Shown: positions 17,023 through 26,863 of the stretch, in pieces
Layout of the letters: the number at the start of each line of letters is the position of its first letter
Position numbering within the stretch: the first letter of the stretch is position 1
Origin: Ascidiaceihabitans donghaensis
GTDB lineage: Bacteria; Pseudomonadota; Alphaproteobacteria; Rhodobacterales; Rhodobacteraceae
Assembly: GCF_900302465.1 (NCBI RefSeq)
Contig: NZ_OMOR01000001.1
Coordinates: forward strand, 868,001 to 932,000
Direction of reading: 5' to 3'
Length of the DNA: 64,000 nucleotides
Notes under the pieces: generated by a model
Databases searched by the model: none
Seen by the model: only the letters and a program-made list of their open reading frames with translations
Told to the model about the DNA's origin: nothing
Program-made: the position numbers and the translations under genes

Positions 17023-18534
17023 TTAATTTCCGTCGGCAACACCGGCGGCGCGGCGTCTGGCAATTCTGCCGCGTATGCTTGGCAACAAAACAAGCCCGCC
17101 TGCAATCAGCAACAGCCCCAATGTCATTGGCCGTTCCCAAATGAAAGCGATGCCATCGTAAAGCTGCATGGAGCGGGCAAAGTTGTCTTCCATCAACCCA
17201 CCCAGAATGAAGCCGATCAACAATGGGGCAAGCGGGTAATCCGCAAACTTGAGTGCCGTGGCACATACGCCAAATCCGACCAGCAACAAAAGCTCGGTCG
17301 CGTTGTTTTGTCCAATATAGGCGCCCATGAGTGTGAAGAATAAGATGAACGGAATCAGATAATTGCGCGGTACCGACAAGACTTTGGCGATGTAAGGGAT
17401 CAACGGCAGGTTCAAAATGAGCAACACAAGATTGCCAATGAACATCGACATGATCACAGCCCAGAAAATTTGGGGTTCATCAATCATCAATCTTGGACCG
17501 GGGGAAACATTCAAAGCGATTAGCGCACCCAGCAAAATAGCGGTCGTGCCTGACCCCGGAATACCAAGCGTCAACAAAGGGACAAATGACCCTGTGCAGG
17601 CGGCATTGTTGGCGGTTTCAGGGGCGGCCAACCCTTTGATGGATCCTTTGCCAAACTGGTCTTGTTCCGCCTTTGGCGCAATGTTGCGTTCTACCGCATA
17701 CCCCAAAAAGCTGGCGATGGTGGCGCCAGCACCGGGCAGAACGCCAATGAAGAACCCTTGCAACGACTGTCTGCCAATAACGGGCGCGATAGCTTTGGCC
17801 TCTGCCCGGGTGATGCGCAGATCCTTGATCTCACCCTCGCCACCTTTGAGGTTCTTGGGTTTAAGGACCAGAAAAATCGCTTCGGGCAGGGCGAACATTG
17901 CCATGGCCAAGGTTATGAATCCAAATCCGGATTGCAGGTCCATGATGCCCATGGTGAACCGCGGCAGATTGAACAGCGCCCCTTCGCCAACGGTGGCCAT
18001 GATCAATCCCAGTATGGTCATAAGCATAGCTTTCGCCACTTGGCCTGTGCCTGCAAATGTTGCGATGGCGGACAATCCAACAACCATAAGCGCAAAGTAT
18101 TCAGCGGAATGAAACAGCAGCGCAACGGTAGACAGCGCAGGGGCGAAAACCATCAACAAGATTGCTCCGATGGTACCGCCCGCAAAGCTTGCTATGGCCG
18201 CAATTGTAAGCGCTTTGCCGGCTTTGCCCTGTTGGGCCATCGGGTAGCCGTCAAAGCTTGAGGCGACAGTCCCCGCTACTCCTGGGGCATTCAACAAGAT
18301 GGATGATGTCGACCCGCCGAAAATAGCCCCGTAGTAGACGCCGGCCAGCAGGATCAGGGCAGCAGAAGCGTCACCTATAGAAATGGCAACGGGGATCATA
18401 ATCGCGATGATCGACATGGGGCCAAGACCAGGCAGCATGCCGATAAAGGTGCCAATCAGGCAGCCTCCGATCACCATCAATAAATTTTGGAAGGACAAAG
18501 CCGTTTGTAGTCCGATCAATAAACCCTCAAGCAC
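17023..18534 (-). CDS. tctA: Tripartite tricarboxylate transporter, large permease TctA
   Basis: A 503-residue polytopic inner-membrane protein with about a dozen hydrophobic helices. The conserved blocks GTFIGMLPGLGPMSIIAIMIP near the N-terminus and FFIGVLPGAGATIASFLGYA in the middle are the TctA repeats. It forms the channel for small organic acids delivered by TctC. It starts with GTG at 18534, one base after the tctB stop, and its ribosome site GGAGG lies inside the end of tctB. Confidence 0.94.
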   Translation of the reverse strand: MLEGLLIGLQTALSFQNLLMVIGGCLIGTFIGMLPGLGPMSIIAIMIPVAISIGDASAALILLAGVYYGAIFGGSTSSILLNAPGVAGTVASSFDGYPMAQQGKAGKALTIAAIASFAGGTIGAILLMVFAPALSTVALLFHSAEYFALMVVGLSAIATFAGTGQVAKAMLMTILGLIMATVGEGALFNLPRFTMGIMDLQSGFGFITLAMAMFALPEAIFLVLKPKNLKGGEGEIKDLRITRAEAKAIAPVIGRQSLQGFFIGVLPGAGATIASFLGYAVERNIAPKAEQDQFGKGSIKGLAAPETANNAACTGSFVPLLTLGIPGSGTTAILLGALIALNVSPGPRLMIDEPQIFWAVIMSMFIGNLVLLILNLPLIPYIAKVLSVPRNYLIPFILFFTLMGAYIGQNNATELLLLVGFGVCATALKFADYPLAPLLIGFILGGLMEDNFARSMQLYDGIAFIWERPMTLGLLLIAGGLVLLPSIRGRIARRRAAGVADGN

Positions 18535-18535
18535 G

Positions 18536-19018
18536 TCAACCTCCTATAAAGCCAGGCAACGGCCGCATGTAGATGCCAAGAATTTCCTGAACCAAATACC
18601 AAACCACCAAACTGGCGACTACGGCGACAGGTACCATAATGTGCCATTTGCGTTCGCCGAGGATAAATGCCCCCAGCATCAGAAAAAGCGTCGTCGATGT
18701 CAGAAAGCCGATGGGCCGAAGACACAAGGCATAGGTGATCATAAGACATAGTAGCAAAAGGGCTTGGCCCGATTTATAATCTCCCAGCCGCCGATAATCG
18801 ATTTCAGCTTCTTTGGGGGGCGACTTTTCCACACCCGACAATATGGTCAATGCAGCTATAATCCCCAAAATCGACAGAACTTTTGGGAACGTACTTGGCC
18901 ATATAGGATTTCGCTGCATGAAAGGCGCAAGATTGCCGTCCATCGTGAACCATGCCGCGTATCCGTAGGCCAGACAAATTCCAAGTAAGATCAACCCTAT
19001 CCAGCGGTCCAAAGCCAT
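18536..19018 (-). CDS. tctB: Tripartite tricarboxylate transporter, small permease TctB
   Basis: A 160-residue membrane protein with four hydrophobic segments, including WIGLILLGICLAYGYAAWFT at the start and MVPVAVVASLVVWYLVQEIL near the end, as in TctB. It is placed between tctC and tctA, and is translationally coupled to tctA. Confidence 0.88.
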   Translation of the reverse strand: MALDRWIGLILLGICLAYGYAAWFTMDGNLAPFMQRNPIWPSTFPKVLSILGIIAALTILSGVEKSPPKEAEIDYRRLGDYKSGQALLLLCLMITYALCLRPIGFLTSTTLFLMLGAFILGERKWHIMVPVAVVASLVVWYLVQEILGIYMRPLPGFIGG

Positions 19019-19046
19019 TTTTGGTTTTCCCTGTTACATTAAAAAT

Positions 19047-19101
19047 GGGGCGCTGCCCCCGTCCTTCGGACGCCCCCGAAGTATTTTGTGCGAAAGGAAA
19101 G
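19047..19101 (+). repeat. Intergenic hairpin repeat, copy 3
   Basis: GGGGCGCTGCCCCC, then a CGTCCTTCGGACG hairpin, then GAAGTATTTTGTGCGAAAGG. It lies in the tctC-tctB gap and faces copy 4 at 19228 in opposite orientation. Confidence 0.7.
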
Positions 19102-19190
19102 CAATTTTTAACAGAATGCATCCTACTGTCCTGCCACGGTACAGGCTGAAGAGCCGATGACCGTGCGGAAGGAAGGTCTTGATCACCTTC

Positions 19191-19228
19191 AAAAGAGAGA
19201 GGAGGCCGCGTTTGCCGTCTCCTCTTTT
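19191..19228 (-). terminator. Hairpin between tctC and tctB, possible attenuating terminator
   Basis: GAGGAG (19199-19204) pairs with CTCCTC (19219-19224); on the minus strand the stem is followed by TCTCTTTT, and on the plus strand by TTTTCC. It could reduce transcription of tctBA relative to the binding protein gene, or stabilise the tctC message. Confidence 0.5.
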
Positions 19229-19284
19229 CCTTTCGCGTCCAAGTACTTTGGGGGTGCCCGTTAGGGCGGGGGCAAAGCCCCCAA
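19228..19284 (-). repeat. Intergenic hairpin repeat, copy 4
   Basis: On the minus strand GGGGGCTTTGCCCCC, a GCCC/GGGC hairpin, then CCCCCAAAGTACTTGGACGC and GAAAGGAAAAG. Together with copy 3 it forms an inverted pair around the tctC-tctB hairpin. Confidence 0.7.
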
Positions 19285-19290
19285 ACCGTT

Positions 19291-20277
19291 TTACAAGAAA
19301 CCCAGTTTCTTCATGAGGTCCCCGATGGTCTTCTCTTGTGCCTCGAGAAACGCTTTAAAGTCGTCACCCGAGTTGTGGATATTCACCCATCCATTTCGTG
19401 CACGCACTTCTTCCCATTCGGGTGTATCATACATCTTTTCGATCGCGTCCTGATACATTGCCAGTTTGTCCGCTGGAAGGCCCGGTGCTCCGAAGAACCC
19501 GCGCCAGTTGACGAAGGTTGTATCAATGCCCTGTTCTTTCATGGTCATGGCGTCGGGGGCCGCGTCTACGCGTGCGTCTGAAGTGACACCAATGATTTTG
19601 ACCTCACCGGCATTGGCCAGATCAACGGCCTCTGAGAACCCTGTCGAGAGTGCCGCGATTTCGCCTGACAGTAAGGCTGCCATAGCTTTGCCGCCGGCAT
19701 CGTAAGGAATGTACTTCACGCCCAAAGCGTCTTTCCCGGCAGCTTCCATAACCATGGCAGCGACCAGATGATCCATGCCGCCCGGAACAGATCCACCGCC
19801 GATGGCCGTTCCAGATGCGTTCGCGTCATAGGCGGCGATCAAGTCAGCCATCGAATTGATCGGGCTGTCTTTGCCCACTACCATCGCAGCGTAGTCTCCG
19901 ATTGTGCCCGAAACCAAAGTCAAATCCCGAAAGTTGTGTGGGAAAACACCTGTCAAAGACCGGATCACGATTGGCGTTGAGTTGACCATCAAAGTGCCGT
20001 GATTGCTGTCGGCGTTTTCGATCAGATAACCGATGGCTTTCCCGCCGCCGCCACCTGACATATTTTCGTAAGATGCACTGCCCACAAGGCCTGCGGCGGT
20101 CAAAGCTTCGCCTGTGCCGCGCGCGGTGCCATCCCATCCGCCTCCCGCGCCGCCGGGAATCAAAAAGTGAATGCTGTCTAGAACTTTGTGTCCATCCGAC
20201 AAGGCGGGTGCCGCAAAGCCCAATGTTGCAATGGCCGTCGCAATCAAGGCGCGGCGGCCCAGTTTAAATGTCTTCAT
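19291..20277 (-). CDS. tctC: Tripartite tricarboxylate transporter, periplasmic binding protein TctC
   Basis: A 328-residue exported protein with a signal peptide: basic start MKTFKLGRRA, hydrophobic core LIATAIATLGFAAPA, cleavage expected near ALSDG. The mature part has the TctC features IHFLIPGGAGGGWDGTARG and NWRGFFGAPGLPADK. It captures a carboxylate in the periplasm for TctAB. It is the first gene of tctCBA, with 272 bp to tctB filled with repeats and a hairpin. The ligand is unknown, and no tctDE two-component genes are nearby. Confidence 0.92.
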   Translation of the reverse strand: MKTFKLGRRALIATAIATLGFAAPALSDGHKVLDSIHFLIPGGAGGGWDGTARGTGEALTAAGLVGSASYENMSGGGGGKAIGYLIENADSNHGTLMVNSTPIVIRSLTGVFPHNFRDLTLVSGTIGDYAAMVVGKDSPINSMADLIAAYDANASGTAIGGGSVPGGMDHLVAAMVMEAAGKDALGVKYIPYDAGGKAMAALLSGEIAALSTGFSEAVDLANAGEVKIIGVTSDARVDAAPDAMTMKEQGIDTTFVNWRGFFGAPGLPADKLAMYQDAIEKMYDTPEWEEVRARNGWVNIHNSGDDFKAFLEAQEKTIGDLMKKLGFL

Positions 20278-20424
20278 TGTCGTCCTCCCAATAGGCAGCC
20301 GCCCGCACTGTGGGGCAGCTGCGTCTGGAAGACCCTAACAACCAAAAAGGGACCTGTCACCAGAACACCTTGGCGTTGAACAATTGATTGCGTTCGGGCC
20401 GAAAAGTGCCCTGTGAAGCAGTTT

Positions 20425-23400
20425 CTAACCCTGCAGTGACTTGACCACTACGTCGCCTTCGGCCTGTTCTTTGATTGCAAGCGCGGCAGCGTAGCTGGCG
20501 GCCGCCGTCGTATAATACGGGATCTTGTCGTACAGCGCGATGGAACGGATTGATCTGGAATCTTCAACCGCCTGTGCGCCTTCTGTGGTGTTCATAACCA
20601 GCTGCACACCGCCGTCTTTCATCATGTCCGTGATGTCGGGGCGCCCTTCATAGACTTTGTTCACCACATCACAGGACACGCCGTTTTCAACCAACCATGC
20701 CGATGTGCCGCGCGTGCCCACGAAGGTGAAGCCAAGATCGGTCAACACACGGGCGCCATCCAACATATCGGCAGTTTTGTCGGAATCCTTGATGGAAATG
20801 AACACGCAGCCTGAACGTGGCAATACCATGCCTGCGCCCATTTGGGCTTTCAAAAAGGCGCGTGGGAAGGTGCGGTCCCATCCCATGACTTCTCCGGTCG
20901 ACCGCATTTCTGGCCCAAGGATGGTGTCGACGCCCGGGAAACGGGCGAATGGCAGCACAGCCTCTTTTACCGAGAACCACGGCATGTTCGGATCAGCCAA
21001 TGTCATCGGATCGCCCAAAGGCAGAACATCGTCGTAGCCTGCGTCTGCATCGTAGGGGGGACGCATCGGGAAGTTCGACAGGGGTTCACCCGCCATGACC
21101 CGCGCGGCGATAGAAGCAATCGCCGAATCGGTCGCTTTGGCCACAAAGGGCACGGTGCGCGACGCGCGTGGGTTGACCTCGATCAGGAAGATCTCATCCG
21201 TTCCGGAAGAATCGGCTTTGATCGCGAACTGGATGTTCATCAATCCGACAACCTTCAGACCATGCGCCAGCGCGTGGGTTTGTTTCTCGATTTCTGCGAT
21301 GATTTCGCGGGACAAAGAATAGGGGGGCAGGGAACAGGCGCTGTCGCCCGAATGCACGCCTGCCTCTTCGATGTGCTGCATGATGCCGGCCACATGCACG
21401 TCTGTGCCGTCACAAATTGCGTCCACGTCCAGCTCTACGGCCCCTGCAAGGTAGCTGTCGAGCAGAACGGGGCTATCGCCAGACACCACAACTGCCTCTG
21501 AGATGTAGCGTTCCAGCTGGGCTTGATCGCGCACGATTTCCATGGCGCGGCCCCCCAAAACGTACGAGGGGCGGATCACCAGCGGAAATCCGATGTCGCC
21601 AGCGATTTCCAGCGCTTCGTCGTCTGAATGCGCCAAGCCGTTGTGCGGCTGTTTTAGCCCAAGGTTTTGCACCAGCTCTTGAAAGCGTTCGCGGTCTTCC
21701 GCCAGATCAATCGCGTCCGGTGTGGTGCCGAGGATCGGGATGCCTTCATCGTTTAGCGCCTGGGCGATTTTCAAAGGTGTCTGGCCACCAAATTGCACGA
21801 TGACGCCGTGCAGGGTGCCGTTGTCCTGTTCAACGCGTAGGATTTCCATAACGTGTTCGAAGGTCAGCGGCTCAAAATAGAGGCGATCCGAGGTGTCGTA
21901 GTCTGTGGATACGGTTTCGGGGTTGCAGTTGACCATGATCGTCTCATAGCCCGCATCCGTGAGCGCGTAGCAGGCGTGGCAGCAGCAATAGTCGAACTCG
22001 ATCCCTTGCCCAATCCGGTTAGGGCCACCGCCAAGGATAACGACCTTTTTGCGATCCGAGGGACGCGCTTCGCATTCAACCTCGCCCATCATCGGAGCTT
22101 CGTAGGTGGAATACATATAAGGTGTCTGGGCTTCAAATTCTGCCGCGCAGGTGTCGATGCGTTTGAAACAGGCCACAACGCCAAGGTTTTGGCGGGCTTT
22201 GCGCACGTTCGTTTCGTCGCGACCGGTCAGATGCCCAAGGCGGGCGTCGGTGAACCCCATCATTTTGAGCGCACGCAGGCCGTCTTCGGTGACGGGCAGG
22301 CCGTTTTTGATCACTTCGGCTTCGGCGTCGACGATTTCGCGGATGCGGTCGAGGAACCATGGATCAAATTTGGTGACGGCAAAGATTTCATCGTTGGTCA
22401 GCCCGTGGCGCATGGCTTGCGCGATGGTGCGCATGCGGTCGGGGGTGACTTGCGCGATGGCGTTTGTCACGGCGGCCTTGTCCGGTGCGCCGGGGATGTC
22501 GATGTCGTCAAAGCCGGTCAGGCCCGATTCCATGGAGGCCAAGGCCTTTTGCAAGGATTCGTGGATGGTGCGGCCGATGGCCATCGCTTCGCCCACAGAT
22601 TTCATGGCCGTTGTCAGATAGGGTTCGGAGCCGGGGAATTTCTCAAATGCGAATTTCGGGATCTTGGTGACAACGTAGTCGATTGTCGGCTCAAAAGACG
22701 CAGGTGTAACGCCAGTGATGTCGTTGTCCAATTCGTCCAGCGTGTAGCCAACAGCCAGCTTTGCGGCGATCTTGGCGATGGGGAAACCCGTTGCCTTGGA
22801 CGCCAGCGCAGAGGACCGCGACACGCGGGGGTTCATTTCGATCACAACCATACGCCCGTCAGCAGGGTTCACGGACCACTGCACATTCGATCCGCCGGTT
22901 TCCACGCCAATTTCGCGCAGAACAGCGATCGAGTGGTTGCGCATGATTTGGTATTCTTTGTCGGTGAGGGTCAACGCTGGGGCCACGGTGATAGAATCAC
23001 CTGTGTGCACCCCCATGGGGTCCACATTCTCGATAGAGCAGACGATGATGGCGTTGTCGGCGGTGTCGCGCACGACTTCCATTTCGAACTCTTTCCAGCC
23101 GATCAGGGATTCGTCGACAAGGATCTGGCCCACGGGTGACGCATCCATGCCAGACCGGCAGAAGTGTTCATAATCGTCGCGGTTGTAGGCAATGCCGCCG
23201 CCGGTACCGCCCATGGTAAAGGCGGGGCGGATGATGGCCGGCAAACCCACTTCTTCCAAAACGTCAACGGCAAGCTGAACACCGGCAACAAGGTCCTTTT
23301 TGCCGTCCGCATCTTTAGGGGCCGTAACAATGGCCGCACGCGGGTTTTCGATGCCAAGGCGGTCCATGGCTTCGCGGAACAGCTTGCGATCTTCTGCCAT

Positions 23401-23772
23401 TTCAATGGCTTCGCGTTTTGCGCCGATCATTTCGACGTTGTATTTGTCCAGAACGCCCATTTCTTCAAGGGCGAGGGACGTGTTCAAACCGGTCTGCCCG
23501 CCCATGGTGGGCAGCAGCGCGTCGGGGCGTTCTTTTTCGATGATCTTGGCGACGACTTCGGGCGTGATCGGCTCAATGTAGGTGGCGTCCGCCATGCCGG
23601 GGTCAGTCATGATCGTCGCGGGGTTCGAGTTGACCAGAATGATCCGATACCCTTCTTCGCGCAACGCCTTGCAGGCCTGTGCGCCGGAGTAGTCAAATTC
23701 GCAGGCCTGTCCGATGACAATAGGACCTGCACCAATGATCATGATCGACTTGATGTCGGTTCTCTTTGGCAT
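20425..23772 (-). CDS. carB: Carbamoyl phosphate synthase, large subunit
   Basis: A 1115-residue enzyme with two homologous ATP-grasp halves that makes carbamoyl phosphate for arginine and pyrimidine synthesis. The first half shows [20 protein letters not shown] and [18 protein letters not shown]; the second shows [20 protein letters not shown] and [18 protein letters not shown]. The C-terminal ~140 residues are the MGS-like allosteric domain. The small subunit carA is not in this window. Length is slightly above the usual ~1075 because of inserts in the first half. Confidence 0.98.
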   Translation of the reverse strand: MPKRTDIKSIMIIGAGPIVIGQACEFDYSGAQACKALREEGYRIILVNSNPATIMTDPGMADATYIEPITPEVVAKIIEKERPDALLPTMGGQTGLNTSLALEEMGVLDKYNVEMIGAKREAIEMAEDRKLFREAMDRLGIENPRAAIVTAPKDADGKKDLVAGVQLAVDVLEEVGLPAIIRPAFTMGGTGGGIAYNRDDYEHFCRSGMDASPVGQILVDESLIGWKEFEMEVVRDTADNAIIVCSIENVDPMGVHTGDSITVAPALTLTDKEYQIMRNHSIAVLREIGVETGGSNVQWSVNPADGRMVVIEMNPRVSRSSALASKATGFPIAKIAAKLAVGYTLDELDNDITGVTPASFEPTIDYVVTKIPKFAFEKFPGSEPYLTTAMKSVGEAMAIGRTIHESLQKALASMESGLTGFDDIDIPGAPDKAAVTNAIAQVTPDRMRTIAQAMRHGLTNDEIFAVTKFDPWFLDRIREIVDAEAEVIKNGLPVTEDGLRALKMMGFTDARLGHLTGRDETNVRKARQNLGVVACFKRIDTCAAEFEAQTPYMYSTYEAPMMGEVECEARPSDRKKVVILGGGPNRIGQGIEFDYCCCHACYALTDAGYETIMVNCNPETVSTDYDTSDRLYFEPLTFEHVMEILRVEQDNGTLHGVIVQFGGQTPLKIAQALNDEGIPILGTTPDAIDLAEDRERFQELVQNLGLKQPHNGLAHSDDEALEIAGDIGFPLVIRPSYVLGGRAMEIVRDQAQLERYISEAVVVSGDSPVLLDSYLAGAVELDVDAICDGTDVHVAGIMQHIEEAGVHSGDSACSLPPYSLSREIIAEIEKQTHALAHGLKVVGLMNIQFAIKADSSGTDEIFLIEVNPRASRTVPFVAKATDSAIASIAARVMAGEPLSNFPMRPPYDADAGYDDVLPLGDPMTLADPNMPWFSVKEAVLPFARFPGVDTILGPEMRSTGEVMGWDRTFPRAFLKAQMGAGMVLPRSGCVFISIKDSDKTADMLDGARVLTDLGFTFVGTRGTSAWLVENGVSCDVVNKVYEGRPDITDMMKDGGVQLVMNTTEGAQAVEDSRSIRSIALYDKIPYYTTAAASYAAALAIKEQAEGDVVVKSLQG

Positions 23773-23859
23773 GGTTCTGGACCCCCGATGATGTGCAAAT
23801 TGTCGTGGGTTATAGGCATGGAGCGCCTAGGTGCAAGAGGTGAATCGCCTCAATCTGAT

Positions 23860-24633
23860 TTAGGCGTTTTGCACCGCATCGAGGTACGTCCGCACGGCCG
23901 CTTCGAAGGCGCGGGGTTGTTCGGCATGCAACCAATGCCCTGCGTCCGGTATTTTGGCAAAACGCGCTTTTGGGAACAACAATTTAATGTGGTTGCGGTC
24001 TTCGCGTTTGACATAGTCCGATGTTGCCCCGCTCAGAAACAATGTCGGCTGCTCGCAGGTGGATTGAAGCGAGGGAAAGGACATGATTTTGGGCATTTCG
24101 GCTTCAAGCACGTCCAGGTTCAGCTTCCACCGTTTTGCCTTCACATCCAGCGATTGCAACAAAAAGGGCTGTACGGCGGGATCGACGCCCGCTGTCGCCA
24201 GTTGCGCCCCCGCATCAGAGCGGCGCGTGATCGCTGTCAGATCAACAGATTTCATGGCCAGTATATTAGGCAATTGGGAATGGGTGTAGCTGACAGGGGC
24301 GATATCGGCCACGATCAGACTGCGCAGCAGTTCGGGCTGGGTCAGCGCCAGGGTCATTGCCGTTTTGCCACCCATAGAGTGCCCCAACAGATCAACGGGG
24401 CCGCCGATATGTTCAATCACGCCGGCCAGGTCCTGAGCCATATCTTCATAGCTGTTGGTTGGAAAATGCGGGCTGTCACCGTGATTGCGCATGTCTACTG
24501 TAATCACGCGGCGCGTATCAGACAGACGTTTCGAAATGACACCCCAATTGCGGGCAGATCCGTACAGCCCGTGGGCGATCAGAAGGGCGGGCGCCGAGGC
24601 TGAGTCGGTGCCAATGTCGATGAAATTGAGCAT
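23860..24633 (-). CDS. Alpha/beta hydrolase, YbfF-like esterase
   Basis: A 257-residue hydrolase. The nucleophile elbow is LLGHSMGGKTAM (Ser near 94), the oxyanion region is LLIAHGLYGSARNWG, VDMRNHGDSPH is the conserved second loop, and the catalytic histidine is in DAGHWLHAEQP. This pattern matches YbfF-type acyl-CoA/ester hydrolases; the substrate is unknown. It is divergent from the gene at 24696. Confidence 0.88.
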   Translation of the reverse strand: MLNFIDIGTDSASAPALLIAHGLYGSARNWGVISKRLSDTRRVITVDMRNHGDSPHFPTNSYEDMAQDLAGVIEHIGGPVDLLGHSMGGKTAMTLALTQPELLRSLIVADIAPVSYTHSQLPNILAMKSVDLTAITRRSDAGAQLATAGVDPAVQPFLLQSLDVKAKRWKLNLDVLEAEMPKIMSFPSLQSTCEQPTLFLSGATSDYVKREDRNHIKLLFPKARFAKIPDAGHWLHAEQPRAFEAAVRTYLDAVQNA

Positions 24634-24695
24634 GTCATCTGGTTATCGGATTGTGTGCGATTGTGCCAGCCGTGCAGGGGTTGTAATACAAGGTT

Positions 24696-25070
24696 ATGAC
24701 AACGGCAGAAGATATCAGCGATATGGCAGAACGCTTGCGGGCGATGCTTGCGCAGAAGTTCCGCTTCAAGGCGCGGGATTTTCCGCGTGCCTTGTCGAAG
24801 GCAGGGCGCCGTTTGCCGCGCAAATTGCATGTTCAGGCGCAGATTATTGTAGAAGCGCAGAAACTTGGTGGAAATCCGAAGCTGATGCGGCGTGTTGATA
24901 TGGATGCTGTATCACACGCCCATGATGCAATTTCTGCCTATTTGGCAAAGATTGATCCTGAAGACGTAAGGCGCGGTCGGCGTTTGGCGTTGTTGGGGGA
25001 TATTGCAGCCAAGCTTCTTATAATTGTTGCGGCATTTGTTGTTTGGCTGTGGTGGACAGGCAAGCTATAG
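24696..25070 (+). CDS. Hypothetical membrane-anchored protein, 124 residues
   Basis: Not recognised as a named family. The first 95 residues are basic and helical (RLRAMLAQKFRFKARDFPRA and LSKAGRRLPRKLHVQAQIIV), and one C-terminal transmembrane helix is obvious (LLIIVAAFVVWLWW), leaving almost nothing on the far side. This is a tail-anchored topology. A copy of the TGAAC-N3-GTTCA operator follows its stop codon at once, so it directly precedes the TetR-PspA module. Confidence 0.7.
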   Translation: MTTAEDISDMAERLRAMLAQKFRFKARDFPRALSKAGRRLPRKLHVQAQIIVEAQKLGGNPKLMRRVDMDAVSHAHDAISAYLAKIDPEDVRRGRRLALLGDIAAKLLIIVAAFVVWLWWTGKL

Positions 25071-25072
25071 GG

Positions 25073-25085
25073 TGAACCCTGTTCA
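25073..25085. promoter_or_regulatory. TetR-module operator copy 1 (upstream of tetR)
   Basis: TGAAC-CCT-GTTCA, 18 bp before the tetR start codon. Same motif as the three sites ahead of pspA; its position suits autorepression. Confidence 0.65.
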
Positions 25086-25103
25086 AGTTTTATGAGGCTT
25101 CAC

Positions 25104-25694
25104 ATGGCGGGCAAGGTTCAAGAGCGCAAAGAAAAGCTGCGTGTCACATTGATAGATGTGGCGCAGAACCAGATTGTATCTGGTGGGTTGGCATCTTTGA
25201 AAGCACGTGACATTGCGCGACAGGCGGAGTGTGCTTTGGGTGCCATCTACAATGTATTCGACGATATCAATGCGTTGGTGATGGCGGTGAACGGGCGGAC
25301 GTTCCATGCGCTGGGCGCGGATGTGACGGCGGCTGTTGAGCAGGCGCAGGGGCAGTCACCCAATGCGCAGTTGATCGCAATGTCCAAAGCCTATCTGGGG
25401 TTTGCTGTAGACAATACGCATTTATGGCGGGCGTTGTTTGATTTGGACATGTCTGTCGAAAGTCAGGTACCTGATTGGTATTTGGCTGAACTTGGTCAGC
25501 TTTTTGCGCATATTGCGGTGCCTTTGGCGCAGTTGTTTCCGGATTTGCCAGAAGCAGAACTTGATCTGATGGTGCGCGCTTTGTTTTCTTCGGTGCATGG
25601 AATTGTGTTGCTGGGGCTGCAAAACCGCATATCGGCTGTGCCGCGCGATCAGATAGAGATGATGATTGCCCAGGTTTTGAACCAAGTCGGGTAG
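25104..25694 (+). CDS. TetR/AcrR family transcriptional regulator
   Basis: A 196-residue one-component repressor. The N-terminal helix-turn-helix covers about residues 10-55 (LRVTLIDVAQNQIVSGGLAS, then LKARDIARQAECALGAIYNVF, then DDINALVMAVN). The rest is the ligand-binding C-terminal domain (YLGFAVDNTHLWRALFDLDM). The start at 25104 is preceded by GAGG; an ATG four codons earlier is possible. The four identical palindromes around it suggest that it represses itself and pspA. Ligand unknown. Confidence 0.9.
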   Translation: MAGKVQERKEKLRVTLIDVAQNQIVSGGLASLKARDIARQAECALGAIYNVFDDINALVMAVNGRTFHALGADVTAAVEQAQGQSPNAQLIAMSKAYLGFAVDNTHLWRALFDLDMSVESQVPDWYLAELGQLFAHIAVPLAQLFPDLPEAELDLMVRALFSSVHGIVLLGLQNRISAVPRDQIEMMIAQVLNQVG

Positions 25695-25711
25695 CCGGTT
25701 TCAAATTTTTT

Positions 25712-25782
25712 TGAACATTGTTCACATTTTGTCTTGAACATCGTTCAAAAGTTGCCATATACCAATTCATGAACAGCGTTCA
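25712..25782. promoter_or_regulatory. Three TetR-module operators overlapping the pspA promoter
   Basis: TGAAC-ATT-GTTCA (25712-25724), TGAAC-ATC-GTTCA (25735-25747) and TGAAC-AGC-GTTCA (25770-25782). A plausible promoter uses TTGAAC (25734-25739) as -35 and TATACC (25758-25763) as -10, so copy 2 covers the -35 and copy 3 lies around the start of transcription. Confidence 0.7.
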
Positions 25783-25797
25783 CGAAAAGGAAAGCAA

Positions 25798-26472
25798 ATG
25801 TTTGGAACTTTGAAAACACTGATGATCGGCGCAAACGCCCGGGCCGAAGAACATGTACGCCAAGTCTATTCGATAGAATTGATCGAACAGAAAATCCGCG
25901 AAGCTCAGGACGGTCTCAAATCTGCAAAATACGCATTGGCCGGTCTTATCCAACGCGCCCGTTCCGAAGAGCGACTGATCGCAACGCTGAACACCCGCGT
26001 CACTGATTTGATGGCCCGTGCCGGAGAGGCTATGGCGGGGGGACGCGAAGACATGGCCGCCCAAGCCGCCCAAGCCGTTGCAGACATGGAAAACGAAATT
26101 GAAGTCCGCCGCGAAACGCTTAGTCGTCTCGAAAGCCGCATTTTGCGTCTGCGTGCTTCGGTTGAAACCGCAAATCGCCGGATCATTGACCTTAAACAAG
26201 GTGCGATTGCCGCAAAAGCTGTGAAGCGCGAACACGATGTTCAATCTCGATTGGGGCGCACTTTGACCCAAGACAGCGCCATAGATGAGGCAGATGCACT
26301 GATCAAATCCGTTCTGGGTCGTGATGACCCGCTTGAGCAACGCGAGATATTGAATGAAATTGATCAGGACCTGTCCCACGAGGGTGTTGCGGACCGCATG
26401 GCCGCCGCGGGTTTTGGCACCGCCAGCAAAACCACAGCAGCAGACGTGCTAAAGCGTTTCAGCACCACATAA
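25798..26472 (+). CDS. pspA: PspA/IM30 family membrane-stress protein
   Basis: A 224-residue, almost entirely helical coiled-coil protein with the PspA/IM30 layout: an N-terminal amphipathic start (MFGTLKTLMIGANARAEEHV), a long charged coiled coil (about 25-145) and helices to the end. ESCRT-III-like PspA proteins coat and stabilise damaged inner membrane. There is no pspF, pspB or pspC here, so control appears to be by the upstream TetR protein rather than by the sigma54 PspF circuit of enterobacteria. Confidence 0.85.
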   Translation: MFGTLKTLMIGANARAEEHVRQVYSIELIEQKIREAQDGLKSAKYALAGLIQRARSEERLIATLNTRVTDLMARAGEAMAGGREDMAAQAAQAVADMENEIEVRRETLSRLESRILRLRASVETANRRIIDLKQGAIAAKAVKREHDVQSRLGRTLTQDSAIDEADALIKSVLGRDDPLEQREILNEIDQDLSHEGVADRMAAAGFGTASKTTAADVLKRFSTT

Positions 26473-26541
26473 ATCCCTTCTTTTTACCTGTGCCCGCCCC
26501 CAAGCCCCGGCACATCTTCAAAACAATTTAGGAGAACGACA

Positions 26542-26823
26542 ATGTACAATGAAAATTCAGATAACGGCATGATCCTGACCATCAATGTGGCTGGCGTGCT
26601 TTTGGCGTACGCTTTGCTGGCGATTTCCTTGTGGATGTCCACGGATGTGCCGCTTTCGACCAAAGGCTACTGGGGCATGGGCATCGTGCTTTTGACCATC
26701 AGCTTGATCAACGTTGTGAAATATCGCTTTGACCAGCGATCCAGCGCTGACCGCATTCGTCAAATCGAAGACGCAAAGAACGAACGGTTGTTGGAAGAGT
26801 TTGTGAGTGATCCGAAGGCCTAA
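26542..26823 (+). CDS. Small inner-membrane protein, YiaAB-like two-helix domain
   Basis: A 93-residue protein with two transmembrane helices (ILTINVAGVLLAYALLAISL and WGMGIVLLTISLINVV) separated by PLSTKGYWG, then a cytoplasmic charged tail. The LSxKGYY-like turn between helices is the hallmark of the YiaAB domain. AGGAGA precedes the ATG. It is 69 bp after pspA and ahead of a strong terminator, so it is probably the second gene of the pspA unit and may act as its membrane partner. Confidence 0.72.
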   Translation: MYNENSDNGMILTINVAGVLLAYALLAISLWMSTDVPLSTKGYWGMGIVLLTISLINVVKYRFDQRSSADRIRQIEDAKNERLLEEFVSDPKA

Positions 26824-26863
26824 ATCAGACCCGGATGGCGTAACGAGTGTACAGTAACGAGTA

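Noticed and set aside
21853-24603. Very long plus-strand open frames opposite carB and the hydrolase (up to 479 codons)
   Set aside because: They are antisense shadows of strongly conserved genes in GC-rich sequence and their translations show no domain pattern.
25712-25782. LexA boxes upstream of pspA (GAAC...GTTC)
   Set aside because: Gram-positive LexA boxes have four bases between GAAC and GTTC and alphaproteobacterial ones are direct repeats GTTC-N7-GTTC; here the spacer is three and the motif also flanks tetR.
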